A stretch of DNA of 64,000 nucleotides from Gnetum montanum (Eukaryota; Streptophyta; Gnetopsida; Gnetales; Gnetaceae), in the NCBI GenBank assembly GCA_015680685.1, contig MNCI01034636.1, positions 1,444,813 to 1,508,812 of the forward strand, read 5' to 3'. Below are positions 57,591-64,000 of the stretch, piece after piece; position 1 is the first letter of the stretch, and every line of letters begins with the position of its first letter. The notes beneath the pieces were generated by a model. The model made no database searches. It saw nothing but the letters and a program-made list of their open reading frames with translations, and had not been told where the DNA came from. The translations under genes and the position numbers were made by a program.

Positions 57591-60574
57591 AAAATATTTT
57601 AGTGCTATTTTTTTAATTTTATGTTATAGTATAAAATATTGGTTAAATTTGAAAATGAAAATATGTTGTATTTGTCCACATCATTATTAGATAAGTCTTA
57701 TAAATATATGTAAGAAAAATGTAAAAATTTTGTATATTCTTAATATAATATTTATTTTATTTTTAATTAATTTATATATAAAATATTATAAATAATATAA
57801 ACTCATCTTCTTTGTGTATTTTCTTACATTTTCTAAATAGCCTCATGTTTTAGAACTTGTTTTTAAAATGAATTCTTTACATTTTCACATTCTTGTCTCA
57901 CTTGATGCATAGATTTGAGGTATTACAAGTAGTATGATTCTTTGGTAGACATTCCACATTTATCATCTTATTAATTAATAAAAGAAATTAAATATTGAAA
58001 ACATAGAACAATAAATCAATAATGCATGCATGTTGCTTTTGGTTTTTTCCCTCATCTTTAGAAGAAAATAAGATTAGTTATTCTTGAATCTCCCATTAAA
58101 AAAGTAGCAATAAAGATTATCATTTGAGAGACCTAAAAGATAATAATATTTAAAAAACATTAAAGTACATTAGATTATCAATATAGAGTAGAAATTATAG
58201 GAGAAAAGCATAATGATTTTGAATATGCCTTTTTAGTACTTATAGATAGGAATCATAGAGAAAGTAAAGGATCATTAGGGTACTATCTATAGTTAATTAG
58301 GAGCACATTCATATAAAAATGAAAGGCCAAGTTAATTTCTTAGAAAATAGTCCAATAGTCCACACAAATTATTGAACATATAGAACAAATCAAAGACCAT
58401 GTTTTAAAGTTTTATAAGAAGATACTTCATACAAGATGCCTTAAAATTACATGAAAGATATTTCAAAGATTTACTTTCATACCCTTTTCGAATGTGGTTT
58501 ACTCATGATATGGTGCATAACATAAGTAAGAAGTATAGAGTTTGGTAAACAAAGTATAACTATTTATTGAATGGAAATAGAAAGGAATTGAGTTGTTTCC
58601 ACTTCACTCTAGTAAAATGTGAAGTCACAAATCACTTAGATAAAGTATAAAAATGAAGAATGGAATGAGGCTAAACAATACCAAAGCTAATATTAAAAAA
58701 AAATATGCTAAAAGTTGCGAATGAAAGCTTGCTAACATCCATGATTGACTTATGATATTTTACAGCTCAAAAATAGGATTTCTTTCACTCTAGCTATCTT
58801 CCAGAAATTTTCAAATTAATACAAAAAAATCACTAAAAAATAAAGAAATGTGGCAAAAATGAAGCAAATAAAACTTCACTTTAATGATAATATGATTAAT
58901 ATCTTGAAGGAAAGCTTGAGTAATATCCATGATTGTCTCAAGGCTTTATAATTATAGACTTGCAAATAAATAAAGAGGCCACATAGAAAAATGCTACAAT
59001 TTCTTTGACAAGATGCTATTGGTGTGGTTGCTTTTTGTTTTTCATACATACATACTTACATACAATACAAATTCAACTTTCCATTCGTAGATCAACAAAT
59101 GATGATTACAATTTTACTTAACCATGAGTGTAATTATACAAGTATTTTATAGCTTGATGAGCTATGAGCTTGTGAACACTAAGGTGATGGAATATGAAAA
59201 GTTAATGTAGGTAGTTTGATTTGGTATATTTGAATGAAATATGATTTTCTTTAGATTTTATGAGGATTTTCAAGGGCATGAAAATTAGTGAAATGAATAT
59301 GCATCCAATCAAAGTTATGAATCAACACTTTTTAATGTTTATTTTCATAACTATCCCATCTCTTATATATCTTATTCTAGAAATACAAGTGATGTGAAAA
59401 ATATTTTCACACATTGCATTGATAGGTTTACAAAAAGTATTTTATAAACATATTATATAAAATTATATAAACACAAAAAAATATTTAAACAAGGTTAAAA
59501 TGTTTAAATGCACATATATTTTGAACTTTGACTATGCACACTACACTTAATAGTAAACATTGTGATTGTTGTTGTTGTTACATGGAGAAAACATTGCATT
59601 GTAATTATTATTATAGCTAGTACAAAGAGTTGTAATAGCTACCATTCATAGCTAAGGCAAGAGTGGGAGAACAAGTTTTAAATGAGCTTTGGAATGTATA
59701 TTCAATTTTTGTGGGATATGTGCTATTAGCAACTTGATTCGATTAAAAGAAGAAGAAATTTTTATGGGCTAGTTTTAAAATAATTCGAAATAGTGATATT
59801 AGAGAGAATTGCATGATTATATCTATGTATTAATATGTAATTAAATTCCACATCTAAGGTTGTATAGTTTTACTATAGTGATTTAAGAAATAAAGTAGAG
59901 CTATAGAAGTGACTTATTCATGTGACATGGGCATGTGTCATTTATGTAAAACTTTTTCTCTTGAATGGATGCTTCCTCAAAAAGAAAAATCATTGCAACA
60001 TTATACAAGTAAATATATATAGTTTTCTTGATATCTACCCTTATATTGATTGCTATTACAATATCTATTGCCTTCTACATTGAATTGATAAGTCATTTGA
60101 TAAGGAATGTACTCAAAAATCATTTTAAAAAATTATAGAATATAAGTAAGGTCTTAGGGTTGATAAGCTCCTAATTCCTCTTCATAGTTTAGAATCATGG
60201 AATAATTGGAGTTGTTCATCTATGACATTTAAGTCCTAGGAAAACCACTTAAGCTTGCTACATTAATGAAATAATGAGGCTTCATATTATTTTCCCATTC
60301 TTTCCTTTCTCTCTAATTGAAAAACTACATGAGAGCATGATTCTATAGTGATCATGGATACATAAATAAGTATGACATCCTCTAACCTAGTCTTAGGCTA
60401 GAAATACATTACTTAAGAAAGTTAAATCACAATGTAATAAAATCATTAAGGATGAGAAAAAGTTAGACAAAGTAATAGATATCTATCAAAATAGTTGTAA
60501 AGGAGCAAAAAAATATAACTATTTTATAAAAGAGTAGATATCAGGAGGTCTTGGTATGCTAAAACAATATTAAT

Positions 60575-60715
60575 ATAGGTACACTCAAAGATATATAATC
60601 TAATTAGAACTTTATAACTCAACATTACCCACCAGAATCAAACCCATGCCTTGAAGATTTTAAATCAAGAGTCTTTTCATTAGCATACCACCTCATTATT
60701 AAAAGAGTAAATAAC
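60575..60715 (-). repeat. Short repeat with a tRNA-like segment, copy 1
   Basis: GTACAC(T/C)C(A/C)AAGATATATA and CAATTAGAACTTTA-type words are shared with 61738-61845. On the minus strand 60697-60625 has GGTATGCTAATG, then GCATGGGTTTGATTCTGG, which resembles the A and B boxes of a tRNA gene about 50 bases apart. It is too degenerate to call a tRNA and could be a SINE head. Confidence 0.3.
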
Positions 60716-61737
60716 AATTATCACTTATATATAAAAACTAACATATTCACTACTACCTTTTTATAAGATCCTAACATAGGTGCAAAAGAAGTGAACCGAT
60801 AGCTAATAAATTAAATTAACAATGAAATAGATATAAAAATATAATAAGGAACTAGGTATATAATCATATAAAAAAGAATTCATTAAAATTTAAAATACTT
60901 TTATAAAATACTAGTTATGAGTTCAAATTTCAAAAAACATATAATGAAAGTGGAAAAGTAAATACAACATTTGCACCAAAGATAGATAAGTTCATACATA
61001 GTTGTGTTAACCAAAGTACATTAAAAAGTACAAATAATTTAAGATAAATTTTACAGAAAAAATCTAATACCTCAATCTTAGATACCACTTCCCCTTAGCA
61101 TAATTTTTTATTTGAATACTTGATTTGTTATTTGTAAAGCTTATATTTTGTGTTGAGTACCTTTTATTAGGTTTGCTTGCTTGAAGTATGGTTGGTTGAG
61201 CTATGTACCTTGTAATTCTTTTAGTTAGCATGTTTTATGTTTTAATTTATCTTGTTTTATCTTATTTTATTACATTAAGCACATATGCACTAACATTTTT
61301 GTTGGAGTTTTAAGTAAGCATGTATTAAGTTTTGGATGGACCATCGGCATATGGGGTACTACAATAGGCTTGTGGTATGCTTGGTTATTACGTGTTTAGT
61401 TTGCTTTATGATTGTTTAGAAATTAATTATTTAATTAATTAAATTTATTTTACTTTATCTTATTTTAGAAAATAGCTTGTGGTAGTACCTTAGTTAGTAA
61501 TGCTTATACCTTGAATACTTGGTTAGTAATTTGGGATAGACATAGCTATTAGTTAGCTCATAGAGGTATTCTATTAGACTAGTGTTGGGTATGATCACAT
61601 CTAATATTATTTTTTATTAATTTTATAAATTATTGGTTAAGTATATTTACTTTTTAGTTTTACTTTTTCCATTAGAATTATCCATTGATTAAACTTGACA
61701 TGTCTTTATGGGGAATGTTGGAACTTAAAATAAGTGA

Positions 61738-61845
61738 AACATAGGTACACCCCAAGATATATAGTCCAATTAGAACTTTACATGTCCTTGTGAGTATAAA
61801 TACCTAGCAACCTTTTCATTAGAAACCATACATTTCTTTTAGTAG
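61738..61845 (-). repeat. Short repeat, copy 2
   Basis: It shares the GATATATAGTCCAATTAGAA region and CCTTTTCATTAG with copy 1 and lacks a clear tRNA-like part. Just upstream on the plus strand, TGTTGGAACTTAAAATAAG (61716) looks like a copia LTR start. Confidence 0.4.
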
Positions 61846-62782
61846 GAAGGAGGGGTTATTGGACCCTAGAAAAATAAATAATAATACTAAAACATTTAGA
61901 GTATATTAGATCATCAAAGAGAGAGTCTAAAGAAAAAGCCTAATGGTTTTGGGGATGAAACCATACATTACTTCACTAACATCTATGATATAGAGCTAGA
62001 GAGAAACATCTTATTGAATAGGAGAGTAGCCTTATTTAAGCCTACACTATCATCTAGGACTATTGCAAGTGCTTTTCTTTCAAATCTCATGTTAGGTTTC
62101 ACTTGGATTCAATTGTTGATCTTTGACTTTGCCTAGGGTTTGGAGCTTGTTTGGGAGATTTGAACCACACAATGGTTTTTTATCTAGAATGTTGTCTATT
62201 AAGTAGGAAAATTTATTATAATGCTCATTTTTTAAATTTTTGGAATATTTGGTTATGTGTGAATTTAATTTGATTTGGTTTGGTTTATTTGACAATTGTT
62301 TGGAAAAATGTTTTGGGGCTTTCTCTGCAAAATCTAATTTTTAATGTATGTTTTTTCAATTTAAAATTATAATATTTATTTTTTCATGATTTAGTAGTTA
62401 CATATAAAAATTTATTCTATTAGGATTTATTTTTCCTTTGCTAAATTCTTGGAATGTAGAATTAGGATTAATAATCAATCTTTACATTTTTGAGATCTAA
62501 GATGATGTTGGATGATAATGAAGTAAAAGATAAAGTTGTTCACAACATTAGCACCAATAAGACTATATCCCTTATGCCATGCTTAGTTCATCATGATCTT
62601 GTCATGATGCATGTTAATGACATTAATTTTTAGCACATGGAAAATGTAATAAATTTTGTAAAGTAATTATGCCCTTATCAAATTTCAAACATAGTCAAAA
62701 TGACCAAAAACTTAGTTTTAGGGATTTCTAAAATAAAAGAAAGTTGAAAATCTCAATTGATTAGTTTTTGAAGATGTAATTG

Positions 62783-63150
62783 TAGTGACTAGAAAATTTG
62801 ATTGCTAGAAAACTAAAAAATTTTAGCTAGAACAACTTTAAACCTAGATCCCAAGGGTCTCCAAAAAAGAGGATTTGAGGTACCTTGGACAGTCTAGCTG
62901 ATCACCTAGGGACCTAGAGAGTGTAAACAAGAATAATCAAAATAAGAGGTAATGCAGATTTGGCTTAAAATGAATGCATAGAATGAAATAAATCTATATT
63001 AATTTGCACAACAAACATAATTGTAAAATTTATTGTAATGAAATAAATAAAGAAAGTTTAGAATGTGTACAAATCATTCTTGGGGATGCACAAGGTTCAC
63101 TTCAATGGGGGTTTGGAGTCTATTGAAGAGGGTAGTCTTAGATACCACAA
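62783..63150 (+). repeat. Dispersed repeat, copy 2 of 2
   Basis: Counterpart of 23736-24060: TGACTAGAAAATTTGATTGC, then TAGAAAACTAAAAAATTTTAG, and TTTAGAATGTGTACA at the far end. Type unknown. Confidence 0.5.
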
Positions 63151-64000
63151 TCAGCTCCACAATCTAGGTGCTCCACAACTCCTAAAAATATAACACCTTG
63201 TTGGTCCTTTTACCAGATTTATAGCATTAGTGGTATAAGGGATAAGATGTCTGAGGGGTTTTGGACCATAGAGAAGAGCCACACTTGTAGTCTTGATGCC
63301 TAGATAGCTTAGTGTTGCCATAAAAATCACACAATATCCAATGTTAAAAGTTGGTCAAAATGGTTTTAGGTTCCATGTTGAGAATGCTTCAAAAGCCTTG
63401 TGTTAAAAATGAGTTCTCTAAGCTTTTAGATGCTAAAATGATGGAACCTTTTCAAGGTGTTCAGGTTGGGTTTATATAGGTTTCATGGACATAATTTTGA
63501 CTGCAAATTGCTATCCTAATTGCTGATAGATTGATGTCACATGTAGGTGTAATAGGTATTTAAATCCATCATGGTTTCCATTTATAGTAAATTTTGATAT
63601 CCCCAAGGTACCAAAACCAATCTAGTTAGTAAACAAAAATTTCACTCACGTTGGCTTCTTTCACCCACATTGGTCTTCCAATAGTAATGCTAGGGCTAAT
63701 ATACTCTAGGAGCAATGCTAGGTTGCATAAGCCATGTTGAGGTTGTAGGAGCTATGCTTAGACTTGAGGAGCTAATCCCCCCAATGCTGAGCATAGGTGA
63801 CTCTAGTGTGGCAAAGGTTGTACCCCCTAAAAAACTCATGAAAATGCCCATTATGACAGTTCAAAAGTCATTTTTAACCTTTCCAAGCATAAATATAGAC
63901 ATGGTAGCACTTTTTCTACTTGGGATGCAAGTCTATAACAATTTATGAAGCATTTTTTAGTGTCAAAAGTTAAAGTATGTGAAATTGCATCTCATGCATT

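Larger units (their letters stand above)
57187..64000. other. AT-rich region without recognised genes
   Basis: Neither strand gives a convincing gene. Contents seen: a CpG-rich patch (57491-57590), two copies of a short repeat (60575-60715, 61738-61845), a possible LTR start TGTTGGAAC at 61716 with a TATA-like GTATAAATAC near 61793, and a dispersed repeat (62783-63150). The small open frames show no similarity I can name. Confidence 0.6.

Noticed and set aside
57448-57690. 80-codon frame over the CpG patch
   Set aside because: The second half is AT-rich and membrane-like by composition only; there is no leader or similar neighbour.
60625-60697. A functional tRNA gene
   Set aside because: The A box is poor, no consistent anticodon arm can be drawn, and related sequence nearby lacks the tRNA-like part.

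Overview
The window contains no intact host gene. It is AT-rich nuclear DNA of a plant, built almost entirely from degenerate LTR retrotransposons inserted into one another. A repeat-dense large-genome seed plant, possibly a conifer or other gymnosperm, is my inference from the element types, the long LTRs and the degree of decay. No host gene is available to prove it. The single lowercase n bases (3700, 16145) look like short-read contig joins.

Nest 1 (start of window to 23121) has four levels. A Ty1/copia element C (1-23121; its 5' LTR starts before the window) is split by a Ty3/gypsy element E2 (1355-18982, target-site duplication ctaac). E2 is split by a minus-strand relative E3 (3760-14527, duplication gacat). 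E3 is split by a TG...CA-bounded 2.7 kb insertion L4 (5216-7894, duplication gaaag). L4 carries a CpG-rich, exon-like segment. Removing E2 rejoins the copia reading frame exactly, and removing E3 rejoins the gag frame of E2.

Nest 2 (about 24815-57186) has three levels. An old 5'-truncated gypsy element X (pol remnants 24815-27090, 3' LTR 56314-57186) is split in its 3' untranslated region by a large Tat/Ogre-like gypsy element T (28131-51863, duplication ttacc). T is split inside gag by Z (32361-42304, duplication aacaa/accaa). Removing Z restores the T gag frame.

E2, E3, Z and X are one Athila-like gypsy family. They share a tRNA-Asp-type primer binding site, an AGTCATGGGGG polypurine tract that recurs inside the 3' region, a roughly 2 kb non-coding region after pol (longer in E3 and X), and U3 blocks of short GATATC palindromes upstream of the TATA box. 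Z and X retain pol. E2 and E3 have gag and protease but almost no pol. X uniquely carries a decayed two-part, partly coiled-coil reading frame (53311-55841) between pol and its 3' LTR.

The rest (23122-24814 and 57187-64000) is AT-rich sequence with short dispersed repeats and a small CpG-rich patch at 57491-57590. All coding regions are pseudogenes. Many in-frame stops are TAG or TAA where a sister copy or the conserved motif has glutamine, as expected from deamination of methylated DNA.
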